This document shows positions 35,352-49,624 of a stretch of 64,000 nucleotides of DNA, piece by piece. A program made the translations under genes and the position numbers. The notes below the pieces were generated by a model that saw only the letters and a list, made by a program, of their open reading frames with translations, was not told the origin of the DNA and searched no databases. The number at the start of each line of letters is the position of its first letter. The stretch's first letter is position 1. Source of the DNA: Muscardinus avellanarius (taxonomy: Eukaryota; Chordata; Mammalia; Rodentia; Gliridae); NCBI GenBank assembly GCA_963383645.1, contig OY726560.1, forward strand, positions 153,840,988 to 153,904,987. The letters are read 5' to 3'.

Positions 35352-36116
35352 CCTTAAACTTTTTTTAACTAGCTTTTTTGGGGGTAGATCATTTCTGGGC
35401 TCCCCATTCTTTTTCACTGATTACAGTCTTAGACTGCACTGATCATAGTAGTTTCCAAAAAAAGTCTTGAAATTGATAGACCTCGACCTTTTTCTTCTTC
35501 ATAATTACTATGGCTACTCTGACTACTGTCCATAGAAATTTTTTATAAATCAGCTTGTTGGTACCTACAAAAGTATCCTTTGTTGAATTTATGTTTCAAG
35601 TTAGGGAGAACTGGCATCTTAACAATATTGAACCTTCCTGTCTGTGACCATGGTCTCTATCTCCATTTGTTAAGATATGCTTTAGTTTCCACTGGATTTA
35701 ATGTTTTTCAGCATATGGATCCTGCTCAAAATTTATTACATTTATATCCAAGGACTTCTTTTTAAAATTGTTTTGGTTCTTTTGTAAATGATATTTAATT
35801 CCAAATGGTCATTGCTGGAGCACTGAATTTTGCTACACTGACTTTGTTGATGAGCTCGGTTTTTCTATGACCTTTTTTGTATTTATCTAGAAATTGTCTA
35901 CTTAATTATACATAAGCAAACAGAGGCCATTTTCTTTATTTCCAATTGATGTCCTCCCACATATAATCTAGCTATTCATAGCCAACTTGTATGCTTTCTT
36001 AGTCCTTCTCCTTGACTTACTATATTCTGTATGGGGCCGCTTGCTATTGACTCTGACAGTTGCCAGAGGATAATCTTGCTTTTTTTTTTATTATCTTAGG
36101 GAAAAAGGAATTCATT

Positions 36117-36325
36117 CATCCAGGTGTGGTGGTGCACACTTGTAATCCCAGTACTTGGGAGGCTGAGACAGGAGGATCACAGTTCGTGGACAGCCTCAGC
36201 TACTTAGTGAGGTCCTCTGCAACTTAGTGAGACCCTGTTTCAAAGTCAAGAATAAAAAATAGGACAGGGGGTGTAGCTCAGAGGTAGAATATCCCCTGGG
36301 TTTCATTCTCAGTACCACACACACA
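36117..36325 (+). repeat. Dimeric SINE
   Basis: Inside the old L1; CA-rich tail. Confidence 0.82.
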
Positions 36326-36656
36326 AAAAAATTAATTCTTTCATAACTAAGTGCAATTTTGTAGATGCCCTTTATTATGGTTATGAATCTACTAGTTTGC
36401 TATCATTTTTTATCTTGAATGGATGTTGCATATCATCAACTACTTTCCTTCTTATCAAGAAGACACATGATTTTTCTTATTTTTTCAAAATTATAAGTTA
36501 CCTTGATTTATATTTAACCAGTTTTGCATTCCAGGGTCATCTTCATATGTTCATGGCGTACTCTCATTTTATATATTGTTGTATTTCATTTGTGAATTCG
36601 CTTTCATGTTAATCAGATATGTTAGTCTATGGTACGCTTATAATTCTTTCGTCTGA

Positions 36657-36865
36657 GCTGGCCGTGGTGGCACACACTTGTAATCCCAGTACTTGGGAGT
36701 CTAAGACAGGAGGATCGCAGGTCCGCAGCCAGCCTCAGCAACTCAGGTTCTTCTTCACAACTTAGTAAGATCCTGTTTTAAAATAACAAGTAAAATAAGG
36801 CTGGGGGTGTGGCTTGGAGATAGGATGTCCCTGAGTTCAACCCCCCACACACACACACACACCAA
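36657..36865 (+). repeat. Dimeric SINE
   Basis: Inside the old L1; ends in (CA)n. Confidence 0.8.
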
Positions 36866-37026
36866 AAATAATCATTTTGTCTGATTTTACTATTAGGGTA
36901 GTTCTGGATTTAAAAATGTGAGTTAGGAGTATTTCCTCTGATCCTATTTTCTGTATGAGATGATGTAGAATTGGTATTATTTATCTCTTACTTATTTGAT
37001 AGTATTGTCAGTAAAACCATTTGGGT

Positions 37027-37222
37027 CGCCGGGCGTGGTGGCGCACGCTTGTAATCCCCGCGCTTGGGAGGCAGAGACAGGAGGATCGCGCAGGTTCGAA
37101 GCCAGCTGCGCGCACTGGCTTAAGAGACCCTGTTTCAAAATAAAAAATTTAAAAATAGGTCTGGGAGTGTAGCCCAGAGGTAGCAGGGCTTCCAGGAACC
37201 CCAGTACCACCAAAAAAAAAAC
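37027..37222 (+). repeat. Dimeric SINE
   Basis: Duplication aaaaccatttgggtc on both sides; among the least diverged copies. Confidence 0.92.
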
Positions 37223-37369
37223 AAAACCATTTGGGTCTAGTATTGTATATTTTAAATACAACTTTAATTTCTTTCTAGATGTATTATTACTCAAGTTATC
37301 TATGTCTTTATAATTCTGGTAGTTTGTATCTTTAAAGGAATTCATCTGTTTCACTTAAGATGTCAGAAC

Positions 37370-37540
37370 TGCTGGGCACAGTGGTATATAACTATAATCC
37401 CAGTACTTGGGAGGCTGAAACAGGATTGCAGGTTTACATTCAGCACATGGTAACTTAGCAAGATGTCATTTCAAAATAAAAAATAAAAAGGGCTGGGGGT
37501 GTATCTCAGAGGCAGAATGCTCCTGGATTCATTCTCAAGG
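37370..37540 (+). repeat. Dimeric SINE, diverged
   Basis: Left half shortened; within the old L1 region. Confidence 0.7.
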
Positions 37541-37739
37541 AACAACAACAAATGATGTCATAGTTATGAGCACAGTTGAGTCACCTATTTTCTTTTCTGA
37601 TAACCAGTCTTTGGCTTTATTGATTTTTCTTTATTATTTTCTATTTCACTGATTTCCTATCTTTATTAATTCCTCCTTCGTGCTTCTTTTATGTTTAGTT
37701 TGCTCTACTTTTATCTTCTTAGATGCTGAATGGTAGAAA

Positions 37740-38444
37740 GTATAGTGGTTTCTGGCCACATAACTTTCTGATTTATCCAAGGTCTACATGTCCTTCTGAT
37801 TTAGCCAAGGTTTCATGCCTATGCCTGGTCAGAAAGCCTCTACTCACAACTTTTCTGCCTCTGGGATTCTACAGTTCACTGTGGAAACGTCTTGCCTACA
37901 CTGCTATTGCTGTTGCCTTTGCTGTTGTGCTGGGGAGCAGGATTTTGACAAGCACTGTAACAGGGCATTTCTAATTGAAAGCCTCTACTGTCAGAAAGCC
38001 TCCATGCTAGTATTCAAGAAATTAAGACCATAGTGGGTAATAAAATCACCCGAAGTTTTTAATCTCATGGTCAGGTTGGAAGACATTTATGCTGTTTTTA
38101 AAGCATGTCTGAAGACATAAAGAGGATCCCACTCCAAGAAAAATTTAGCAGCAGAGAAAGGGTTGTCCTCATAGGAAACATCATGATTTCCTTCTCCTCT
38201 TAGGCTGCTAGGAAACTTCACTTTAAATTAGTTTTATGATGCTTTCACTAATGAAATGGTCATAGTTCACTATATCACAAGTATTGGCTTTGCTACTGTA
38301 CCACGAAGCATGTTACCAAACATATGTCTATGTACCCAACTAGGAATACAACCCCCTGGTGTACTGGTATTGGAAAACTGCCACAATATTAATTTCCAAA
38401 CTGTAAAAAGCAGTCAGATCCTGGGTGCTGTGTACTCAGGCAGA
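37740..38444. other. Unassigned intergenic DNA
   Basis: Contains short imperfect repeats of agaaagcctctact (near 37830 and 37980). No gene recognised. Its place beside the LTR-like repeat leaves open a retroviral internal remnant. Confidence 0.3.
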
Positions 38445-39030
38445 GAGAGGCTGCAGCTGTTACACTGCAGATCTCCCTTCTCTCTTTACCTTTTGTTCAA
38501 ATGACTAACCTATAGTAAGAATATAATGGAAATTAAAGCCATATCCTTAAAATCCCTAGAGACAATAGAAGCCTTTAGCTCTAAAAATATGTAGGGGCAA
38601 TCAGTGCCTTTGTTTACCTCCTCTCCTTTGTGACCTGGCCTGGGTATTGGAAAAGTAAACTCTGTGCTGCTTCAAAGCACTCATAGTTGATGAGCAACCA
38701 ATACAGCCCAATACAATAGAGGTGGAAACACGGTAGATTACTGACCCCTGCACTTATTAAGTGCACCATCCAGAGACAAGGAGACGCCACCTGCCTAAGA
38801 AATGAGTTACTGGCCCATTGCCTTGGTAACACTAATAAGAACATACAAATACAAATCTATTTAAAGGTGGGGGGTGGAGAGGGGAACAGAGTTCTATTTG
38901 GGGGCTCTGCAGCGTGCCCCAGGCATGCTGATTTTCTTCTTTTCTCATTTGATTACCTGCTAATTTTGTAATAAAGACTTATTGAAGCTGCACTAAGCTG
39001 TCAATTAGTTTTAATTTCCCTATTCGACAA
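38445..39030 (+). mobile_element. LTR-like dispersed repeat, copy A
   Basis: Ends in ...ttcgaca, with tatttaaa near 38860 and an AATAAA near 38970, in LTR-like order. Its 5' 300 bases match 870-1215 clearly. Family not identified. Confidence 0.4.
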
Positions 39031-39730
39031 ATTCTATTTGGGTAGAAGATAAAGAGCCCACAACTCCATTACAACCTTAACACCTGGTTCATCCCCAAAG
39101 ACCTACTGAGCAACAAGGGCTTCAGCCAAGAACACAGACAGACCTGCTCTTACGTTCCACAGAGACACCGACAAATTCCTTAGTCAATGATATCATTCTT
39201 CTACCCTAAAAGTACCACTGACTTTAGAGTAAAGTCCAAATTTGTTATCTGACCTATAAAGATCTCCATAATCTGACCATCATCTGCCTCTCTTTTTCAT
39301 CATATTCTCCCACCTTGCTTCCCTCTCGTGTATTCAGTCCACACTGGACTCCCTTCCATCACTGTATAGATATACTTAGTTGCTTCTTGTCTCAGGGCCT
39401 TAACCCTTACCCATTTCTTTGCCGAAAACGTATTCCTCATTGCCATACTCTTATGTCTTTGCAAAATCTGTTGTCAAGATGCACTCCTTACCCATGCTAT
39501 TATTAAAAACACCAACAGCAATACAGTGCCTGCACTATTTTAAGGTCTTTCCGCCAGCCAGATGAGAGACGCATGCGTATCACGGCTCGTTGGCTCTCTC
39601 CCTACAGCGGCGCCTAGTGGTGGGTCTGGGGAGTGAAGCTGGATCAACCGGAAGTCACTGCGCGTTCGCACCTGCACTCGGCATGAACGGAAACCCTGGC
39701 CCTGCAATAGAGGTTCCGGGGCGGCCGGGG

Positions 39731-39775
39731 ATGGAGGCGGCGGGATGGAGACCGGCACCGGAGACGCGGGGCTGA
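39731..39775 (+). promoter_or_regulatory. Upstream ATG overlapping the PAAT start
   Basis: An ATG at 39731, 14 bases before the main ATG and in another frame, opens a short frame that stops at 39775. If included in the mRNA it could lower main-frame translation. Confidence 0.4.
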
Positions 39776-39902
39776 CCGGCCGCCCGACGCTGGCCTCGTC
39801 CTGGGATGCGGCGCCCGGGGCGCTGACCCGCCGCCTCCTCCTCCTCCGGGCCGGCGCCCAGGACGTGGACTGGGAGGAGCTGCTGGCGCCGCCCGCCCCG
39901 GG
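39745..39902 (+). CDS. PAAT paralogue exon 1
   Basis: GC-rich first coding exon, codons 1-52 plus two bases; donor gtgagc. ATG at 39745 chosen because the reading matches the family start METGTG. Confidence 0.92.
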
Positions 39903-41460
39903 GTGAGCCGGGCGGCGGGGAGCGGGCGCGGCTGGGCGACGGCTGCGGGGAGTCGGGCCGCGGCGGCGAGGTGGCGCCCACCTGGAATCCAGTACTCGGG
40001 AGGCTGAGACGGGGGATTGTAGGTTGACAGCTGCCCCAGCTACTTAGTGAGGCCTCTGCAACTTACTGAGACCCTGTTTCAAAATAAAGAATAAAAAATA
40101 GGCCTGGGGGTGCTCCTCGGAGGTCGAATGTCCCTGGGTTCCATCCCCAGTACCGTAATAAATAAATAATAAATAAAACTGAAGGCGGGCGTGGTGGCGC
40201 CCATCTGTAATCCAGTACTTGGGAGGCTGAGTCAGGAGGGTTGTAGGTTCGAGCACAGCCCTGGGGGCAATGTAGTGAGACCCTGTTGCAATATAAAATA
40301 AAATAGGGCCGGGGGTGTAGCTCAGAGGTCGAGTGCCCCTGAATTCAGTCTCCAGTACTATTTAAAAAAAGAAGAAACTGAACACTGTGTAATGCTTTCA
40401 TCAATCTTCTGCTTAGCCAGGATCTGGTGAGTTTAAAGAGAAACCCGGACACCCGAGGCGACAACGCCTGCTTCCTCTTCCTGAGGTGTGACCCTAAAGG
40501 AGGTGAAGCCGTCCTTTCTATCGGCATTGTGAGTTCAGCAAGGAATATGGAGGTATATGCAGGCGAGGAGTACTGTGGAACCAGCAGGGGCCAGAACGTG
40601 TGCAGCGCCCTGGAGAGCAGGTTGGTGACTCTCTGGTGAACCTGTTGGTCTGCAGCAGTGTTTGTGTTTTCCTCAGCTCTGGGGATATGTACTGATTCTC
40701 TGACGTTGATGCCGGACACTAGGAGAGAGGAGACTGCCATGTACCAGTAGGCAAGGAGAGTAGCCCTTGGAGCCTCTTAAAGACAGTCCAGATCAGCCTA
40801 GTTATTTTCCTGAGTGTGGAAATGTAGGGCTGGTTAAGCGGAGGTGGATTGGTAGGTTATGGTAATGGAAGAGTTTTATTAGAATGAAGCCCTGATAAGT
40901 GTTTCTTGTCTCTCTCACTCACAAGGATTTGTCTTCCAAAAATTATTCTGTCTGGAACATTGAACATATTTTCTCCCAGGAAGCCCATTACAAATGGCAT
41001 AGAAATCTTAGACTCTACTACAGCAGCCTATTTGTTAATGCATTGTTAACATTTCCAGGTCTCTTACAGATCTTTGTTTAATATAACCCAAAATATGCCA
41101 GGCGTGGTGGTGCATGCTTGTAATCCCAGCATTTGGGAGGCTGAGACAGGAGGATCTCGGTTCTCAGACAGCCTCAGCTACTTAGTGAGGCCCTTTACAA
41201 TTCATTGAGACCCTATTTCAAAATAAAGAATAAAAAATATGGCTGTGCCGGATGTGGTGGCGCACGCTTGTAATCCCCGCACTTGGGAGTCTGAGACAGG
41301 AGGATCGCACAGGTTCGAAGCCAGCTTCAGCTACTTAGTGAGGCTCTCAGCAACTTAGCAAGACCCTGTTTCAAAGTAAAATATAAAATAGTGCTAGGAG
41401 TATAGCCCGGAGGTAGAAAGCCTCTGGGTTCCACCCCCAGTACCACACACACACACACAC

Positions 41461-41518
<58 letters not shown>

Positions 41519-41579
41519 TGGGGGTGTAGCTCAGAGGTGGAATGCCCCTGGGTTCCATCCCTAGTACTGAAGTGTGTGT

Positions 41580-41616
<37 letters not shown>

Positions 41617-44600
41617 TTATTTATATTCCACAATATGAAGGAGAGGGGTAAAGCTCAGTGATAGAGTGTTTGCCTAGCATACACAATACCCTGGGTTCAA
41701 TCCTCAGTACTGTTAAATCACCATCATTATCACCCCACATATGAACTGGTTTAATTCTGTGCATGATGGAAATAACAGCTGTGTTTATTGAGCTCTAGAA
41801 TGTGCTCTGTGCTCCATGACTGTACCTACGTTCTCTCATCATAGCTAGTAAATGACCAGTAAATCTTTACAAGCAGTAAGTGCGGTCAGGATCCCCAACG
41901 CCTTATCCCTCTCTAGAAAACCTGAATCTCAAGACTGAGACATTGTCCTGTAAAGTTTGTTGTGGTGGTGCTGGAGATGGCACCCAGGACTTGCTTTGTG
42001 CATGCCAAACCCACTCTCTACCTCTAGCTATAACCCCAACCAAGAAACATTTATTTTTAAGTATGCCTATGAAAAGTGATACTGTATTAAAGTAAAAAAA
42101 ATATTTTATTTTTAGTGAACATGAAAAGGTTGTTTTGTACAGAAAGTATCTAAAGTTGGAATCTTCCACACATATTTGCAAAATTAAGGTAAGTCATCAC
42201 TAAATTTTAACTAATGTAAATTTTAACTAAGTTGTTTTTTCTTTATATATTTTATTTCTTTTGGTTTGATAATATAGTTAGTCCAACTTGGTCTTTAGTT
42301 TTAGTTCAGAAATACTTGGTAAACAGATAGGCGTGGAGGTGCACGCTTGTAATCCCAGCATTTGTGAGGCTGAGACAGGAGGATCGCGGTTCACAGACAG
42401 CCTCAGCTGCTACTTAGTAAGACCCTTTGCAACTCAGTGAGGCCCTGTTTCAGAATAAAGATAAAAAATAGGGCTGGGAGTGTTGCTTGGAGGTAGAAGG
42501 CCCCTGGGTTCCATCCCCAGTACTGCAAAAAAAAAAAAAAAAAAAAAAAAAAGAAAGAAAGAAAGATACTTAGTAAACATGTAAAAGGAAACTACTTTTC
42601 TAAACTTTCCAGTTGTTTTTACCACTAAATTCTTCTTTTAAAATTTTATCATTAGCCATGAAAAATGCATTGCCAGTACAGTACTACATTACTAATGCAG
42701 CTTTGGGAAACTAAGATAAAAAAAAACTTACATTTTTATAAAATATGTGATGCTTTAAAAAAAAAAGCAGTTTTGGGTTCATTTATCAAGAAAGAACAGA
42801 ATTAGAGAAGTTTTATCCCTTCAGAGGTTAATGGGGTTTGGACTCTTCGGCATGAAAAGTGTTGTTCAGATAAACCTTAGTGATGTCTTCGGAGTCCAGG
42901 GAGAGGCTTCTGTGTTGGAAATTCTAAGTGCTGAATATTAATTCAGCTGTGTTACTCCAGACTTGGGCAAGTTATTTTATCTTTATCAGGTTATTTTATT
43001 TGTCACAAGGTAGTGCCTACCTCATGGATAAAATTAGAAAATTGAGAAAACAAATTCTTGGATTGTTTTTATCTCAGAAACTCTGTTTATTATCACGACA
43101 TATGGAAGATTAGGAGATATCACTGTTTTGGTTTGCAGTGGTGAGAATCACACCCAGGGGCGCATGCGTGCTAGACAAGCACTGGACCACTGAGCTAAAT
43201 CCCCAGGCCGTGATTTAGTTTTAGAATAAAAAATACGTGATTTTCATAGCAGACAAAGAGTAAACTCACAGAACTGATCATTCTAAGAACCTGTTTCAGG
43301 GAGGTTACACTAACAGCTTCTGAAGTCTTTTAAGTAAAGCCATTCTTCATCAAACATTTGAGTGCCTGTTGATGTTAGGTACTGTAGTAGGCCTTTTGGA
43401 ATTACCAACAATTAATTGAAATGCCTGTCCTTGTGTTGCTTATATTCTACTGGGGCAAGGTGGATAATAAACAGATTCCGTAAGTGAAATATGGGGATTA
43501 CAAAGCAAAAGAGACAATAGGGAGGTTGGGGCATAGGGTATAAAGTTAGTTGGTAGGGCTTTTGAGGATCATCACATCTTTGGCACCACACTCAGTTTTT
43601 AGAACATGGGATTATATTGGGTTCTGTCTTTGTGACACATGGGTATACATGTATGAGTGCCATCCATATATGTATGGCTATCTGTTTTTGTGTGTGTGTG
43701 GTACTGAGTTTCCTGGAAACCCTTCTACCTCCAGGCTACACTCCCAGGCCTATTTTTTATACTTTTTCTAATTTGGAAACAGGGTCTCTTAAGCCAGCGC
43801 GGCTGGCTTCAAACCTGCATGATCCTCCCATCTCCGCCTCCCAATGCAGGGATTACAAGCGTGCGCCACCACGCCCGGCTCTGGCTGTCTATTTTTTGTA
43901 CCTGTTCTATGGTAGTACATGAGAATAAAAAAGGCTCTTTTTTTAAGGAAATCCCTGCGATATGTATGAAATCTTGTCCTAGAACAATGATATACGAAAG
44001 TTAACATAAAAATAAATGTTCCTGATAGAGATTTTTGAGCATTTACTCAGCGGTAGATACTGGGTACTTTGACACGTAAACCTCTCACCAACCATGTGAA
44101 GTCATTGTTATTCTCTCTCATTTTATTGTTGACTCCTGTTTAGCATCTGCCCAGGGTTGGGCAGGTTGCCCAGTAACAGGCTCCTAATTTAAAACCTGGT
44201 ATATCTGATCTAAAGCCATTCATTCCATTTTGTTACTGTGCTGTATTGTATCACACATGAAATGTGTTTTTGGTTCAGAACCAACAGGTTAAACATTGGG
44301 GCTCTCAGCTACTGATTGGCATGCTGCGTCCCCTTTTGTATGTGTAAACAGCAAGCTGTATTAGAACATCTGTGTAGTCCCTTACCATTCTTAGTTCCAA
44401 AAGTCTAAATTGTATTTAGTATTTTAGTAAATACCTTGCATTAGCTTTCAGATGGCTTATTTTGTATTAAATAATAATTTAGCAGTATGTTGTAAAACTT
44501 CTCAGATTGGTATGGTTTATTTTTAATTTCTTAAATTAAGTAAAACTTTTTTACTCATTTTTTACTTTATGTGTAACTTTTTACTTTGAAAAGACTTTTC

Positions 44601-45422
44601 TTATTTAAATAGTTGATAACCTCATGATAAATTGGATTTTTTTCTATGACTGTTCTAAACAAATATTTAAAAATATTTAAAGTTACTTTTTAGATTCTTG
44701 AGTACTTTACTCTTGCTTAGGCAACATAAGAAAGGACCCTCAGTGATGATTGTTTTTAATACTACTGTTTCCTGGACCTCTTTTGTTTTGTAATAGTTGC
44801 TGTCCTTTGGTGAAAAGCAGTGTGTTTTCATCAGTAAAGTCATGGTCCACATGAGGCCCGTTTCAGCAGATTCTCCACCGAGAGTTCCTGCTCTAGGATC
44901 AAGGATAGACCTTGACAAAGTCCAAACCATCATGGAGTCCATGGGGTCGAAGTTATCTCCGGGGGCTCAGCAGTTGATGAATATGGTCAGGTTTCAGCAG
45001 CAGGTCAGTAGAAGTGGATTTCTTTGCACATGCCACCAAAATTTTAAAATGATCTCTTTTTTCAAGGACATGTAGTAACTTACATTTTCTCCTTATAGTT
45101 TTATCGTTGATTCAGCTGTTATCTTCTTTTGCTTTTGTAAATGTAGTGTCTCACACATGCATTGTCTTACAAAATATCTTAAACAGATCTTAAAAAACTC
45201 ATTCATGCTTTCATTCAGCAAGTATCACGTACCTGCAGAGCACTCATTTTCATGCATTTGAGGGTGTATGTAGGTCACAATAGTAGGAATGAGGAGACAG
45301 ATTAAGAAAGGCTTACTGAAGCCAGGCGTGGTGAAACATGCCTGTCTTCCCAGTATATATAAGGCAGAGACAGGAGGATTGAGGTTTTGAAGCCAGCCTC
45401 AGCAACTTAGCAAACCCTGCTT

Positions 45423-45458
<36 letters not shown>

Positions 45459-47106
45459 TGCTGGGAGTATAGCTCGAGGTAAATGTCCCTGAGTTCCATC
45501 CCCAGCACCATTATAAACAATTGAAAGCCTTACTGAAGTCAGCAGCATTTTGTGTGGGCCTTTGGAGAGAGGTGAAGCTGGAGAGTAATTCCAGAGGGAG
45601 GCCATTCCAGAGAAAGGTTGTATGGTAGTATTGCCAGTGCTCGAAGGAATTGGAGATACCAGGAACTGAATAGAAATTCACTTTTCTGGAGGGAGTAAGC
45701 AAATTTGAGCTAGATTATAGAGACCTGCTGTTTTATTTTATTTTATTTATTTTTGGGGGGTGGTCTGGGGATGGAACCCATGGGCATTCGACCTCCTAGC
45801 TACATCCCTGCCCTTTTTTTTTTTTTTTTTTTTTTTGGTGGTACTGAGGTTCCTGGAAATTCTTCTACCTCCAGGATACACTTCCAGAACTATTTTATTT
45901 TATACTTTTTATTTGGGAAGAGGGTCTCTTAAGCCAGTGCAGCTGGCTTCGAACCTGCGCAATCCTCCTGTCTCTGCCTCCCAAACACGGGGATTACAAG
46001 CGTGCGCCACCACTCCCGGCTTATTTTTTATTCTTTATTTTGAAACAGGGTCTCACTGAGTTGCAAAGGGTCTTACTGAGTAGCTGAGGCTGTCTGTGAA
46101 CCGCGATCCTCCTGTCTCAGCCTCCTGAATGCTGGGATTAGAAATGTGTGCCACCAATACCAACTTGAGACCTGCTGTTTTAAAGTTGTGAATGTTTTTG
46201 GCCTATATTTTAAGGGATTTTAGCCCACTGTTGTGCATAAGGTGAATCAGGAGTGTGGCTGGAAGAAGGCCTTCTGCTCTGAGTTCTCATCCACATGAAT
46301 TTGATGGTCTGAGACCGACACGGGAACATGATGCCGGTCGTGATACAGAAGCAGCGGAGACCCAGGGCTGGACTTGGTGTTGGTGCTGCTGGGGGAAAGT
46401 AGCTGCTCAGGAAATTGCAGTTTCAAGAATAATGGCACCAGCAGCTTCCCGAGGGAAGAGGCACTGGGGAAAAGTAGTTTATTTGTGGAATATCACATGT
46501 AGTTGTGAGCAGGACATCGCCAGGAAGGATGCTAGCGCGTTTGGAAGCACAGAACTACGGCAGGGGAGTGGACCCTCAGCGGCCACAGGGAGGTTTGAAG
46601 ATTCTCACAGTAGGAATGTTGTGAGGGAGAGTCGGAAACGAAGAAGAAGAGCCTTGAGTAAAATACTGGGAGAGGAAAGGGGAAAAGAGGAGCCATGGCC
46701 TGGCTTCATAGCTCAGTTATTTTACTTAAAAGCCCTGACCCAGCCAGGTGTGGTGCTGCACGCCTGTAATCCCAGTATTGGGAGGATGAGACAGGAGGAT
46801 GTCAGGTTCGAAACCAACCTCAGCAGCTTAGCAAGGCCCTTGGCAACTTAATGAGACCCTTTTTCCAAATAAAAAAATAAACTTGGACTAGGGGTGTAGC
46901 TTGGAGGTAGAAGGTCCTTAGGTTCCATCCCCAGCACCACACACACAAAAAGTCCCGATCCTGAGCTCACATCCCATCCCAATTTTGCCACTTGACTACG
47001 TATGTTATTTAGGCCAGGTACTTTCACCTTGGTCTCCTCTACTTAATATTTAATAGAAGCAATGTTGAGTATCATATGAAAGAATGCACCGTGCCTCCCT
47101 CCCTCC

Positions 47107-47158
<52 letters not shown>

Positions 47159-49566
47159 TGTGCGTGCGCTAGGGACTAATCCTAGGGTACTGAGCATGCT
47201 TGTCATCATTTTTAATATATATATATATATTTGGGGGGGGGTCTGGGGATGGAACCCAGAGGCATTCTACCTTCGAGCTACACCCCCTGCCCAATTTTTT
47301 ATCCTTTATTTTGAAACAGGGTCTCACTAAGTTGCAGAGGGCCTCACTAAGTAGCTGAGGCTGTCTGCGAACCGTGATCCTCCGGTCTCAGCCTCCCAAA
47401 TGCTGGGATTACAAGCGTGCGCCACCACGCCTGGCCATTTTTAATATTAACATGTGCTTCTTCACCTGGTTTAGAGTTGTGTCCCCATCAGAGAGCAGCT
47501 CCAGTCGCTTTTGGGAACGACTGGGCACAAGCATTTGGTCGCACCACAGTCGTCTCCTTCAGGAGCCCTGGACACGTCGTCCTCCACGCCTTTTCCTTTT
47601 AGAACTGGACTGACCTCTGCAAATGTGACTGCAAACCTGCAGGCCTCCCCTGGCCAGAGCGCACAGCCACCTGGCGGAGGGAATGCTCCAAACGGGGACA
47701 AGTGTAAAACTGTGCCACAAAGCCCTTCCCTTCCTGGAAACGATCTGAAAAACGCAGTGTCGTCTTTCTTACCAAAGGAGCCTAGTGACAGCTCACATCC
47801 GCCCAGCTCTGAGATGCTGCCCTTTCTCCAGAGTTTGTGCGGCCAGGTGAACCATCTGCGCCTGGGACACCACGCCAAGTGGCAGGAAAACCTCTCCAAG
47901 CCCCGCGAAGGCCTGGGCGGTGTCGCGTAAGTACTTGTTTCAAGCCAAATATGGTTTCAGTTTGGTGTGTAAGAGAATCAGATGAAGGGAAACAGATTTG
48001 TCTCAGTGAATACTGCCTGAAAATCTGTGACTAGAGACAATTTTAGCAGCTTTTACTTTTACCAGTAACACACCCATGGGGCCAGCTATTCTGCAGAGTG
48101 GGATGGATTTCTTTGGAAGAAGTGCTTATCCCTGGGTGTAGCACAGTCCTCAGGGTGTCTTATGGAAGGGCTGTAAGCATCAGCCAAGGGTTAGCGTAGA
48201 AAGTTTTCTCAGAAAGAAAAACCATTAAAATAGATAAAAGCAGGTAAATATAATAGGCTCTCCTCATGAGTTTCTTAAATCATATTTAGTAGCTGAGCAC
48301 AAAATTATAACACCATCTTATATGGTGCTTAATATATGTAAAAGGCATACCTAAAACAACTATGTTTCAGCAGTCACTTTAATAGTTCAAATTTACCAAT
48401 ATAAAAGATTTAGGGAGTAAGTGAGATAGTTATATCCGTCAGCTTCCCCTTGCTGAGACAGTACCTGTGATAACCAGCCTACAGGAGGAAAGCTTCGGTT
48501 TGGCTCACAGTTTCGGGGTTTAAGCCATGCTCACTTGGACTCTGTTTCTGGCCTGTGGTCAAACACCATCACACAGGGAGGATGTGAGCAGAGCTGCTCA
48601 CCCCATGGCAGCTGAGAAGCGGAGAGGGAGAGGGAAAAGGAGAGGGAGGGGCCAGACACCATATTCCTCCTGGGGCATTCCTGCCGCCCCAGCACCCTCC
48701 AGCTGCCCCCACCTCCCCATCGTCCAGTGCCATTGGAACTGTCCTTGGGTTCATTTATTGAGGAAGTGAGAGCGCAGTCTCTGGACCTTGCTGCCCTGGG
48801 ACCCTGGAGACCAAGCCTTTAGCACCTGGGCCTTGGGGAGACTTCCACACCCAAACCACGATGCTAGCTCAGTGCTGCTGCCCATGGGTAGGGCGTAGTT
48901 TTCAATAACTATAATTCAGAGCACACGAAAAGGCAGCTCACACTCACAGGTAGCATTTGATAAGTCTTGAACAATTTTCTTCTATCCTCATGGTGTGTTT
49001 TAGTAGAATTATTTTCTAAAGAAAACCACTTTTGGGTCTTCTTCCTCCCTGTCAGAATTGTGTGCATGCTGAAACATCTTTGGTCATGGTAGTCTAGTTT
49101 CTCTAATAACTGTGTTAGTATGTTTAGAAAATCTGACTGTAGCATTTATAATCTTGTGAAATCTGTAGGGTATCAGAGCTTACCAGTAGTTTGAGATATT
49201 GGTACTGATATCCTCTTAAAGAAATTTTGCCCCCAAAATTCTACTGAAATATCTGTTAAGAATTACAATACATGACATTTTAGATTTCTGGTACATACAT
49301 TCAGAATCATGAACAAATTGAAATGTCTGTACTTTTCCTCAGCACAACCAATTAAATCCCAATTATGAAAGAGAAAATGCCACAGGCTTGTAATCCCAGC
49401 ATTCAGCAGGCTGAGACAGGAGGATCACTGTTCACGAATGGCCTTAGCTACTTAGTGAGGCCCTTCACAACTCAGTGAGACCCTGTTTAAAAAAATAAAA
49501 AAACTAAAAAATAGGGATGTAGCTCAGAGGTAGAATACCCCTGGGTTCCATCCCCAGTACCGCAAG

Positions 49567-49624
<58 letters not shown>

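Larger units (their letters stand above)
33640..37730 (-). mobile_element. Old decayed L1, minus strand, split by SINEs
   Basis: Between SINEs, the sequence reads as the complement of an L1: 3' region near 33.9-34.2 kb, ORF2 C-terminal and reverse transcriptase regions through 35.4-36.6 kb, and endonuclease-side sequence to about 37.7 kb. Many stops and indels show great age. Confidence 0.65.
39540..39985. promoter_or_regulatory. CpG island promoter of PAAT paralogue
   Basis: Dense CG dinucleotides and high GC begin near 39540 and end near 39985, covering exon 1. There is no TATA box. This is typical of a housekeeping promoter. Confidence 0.75.

Noticed and set aside
46255..46851. 198-codon plus-strand frame in PAAT paralogue intron 4
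   Set aside because: Ends inside a SINE, has no recognisable domain, and no counterpart was seen.
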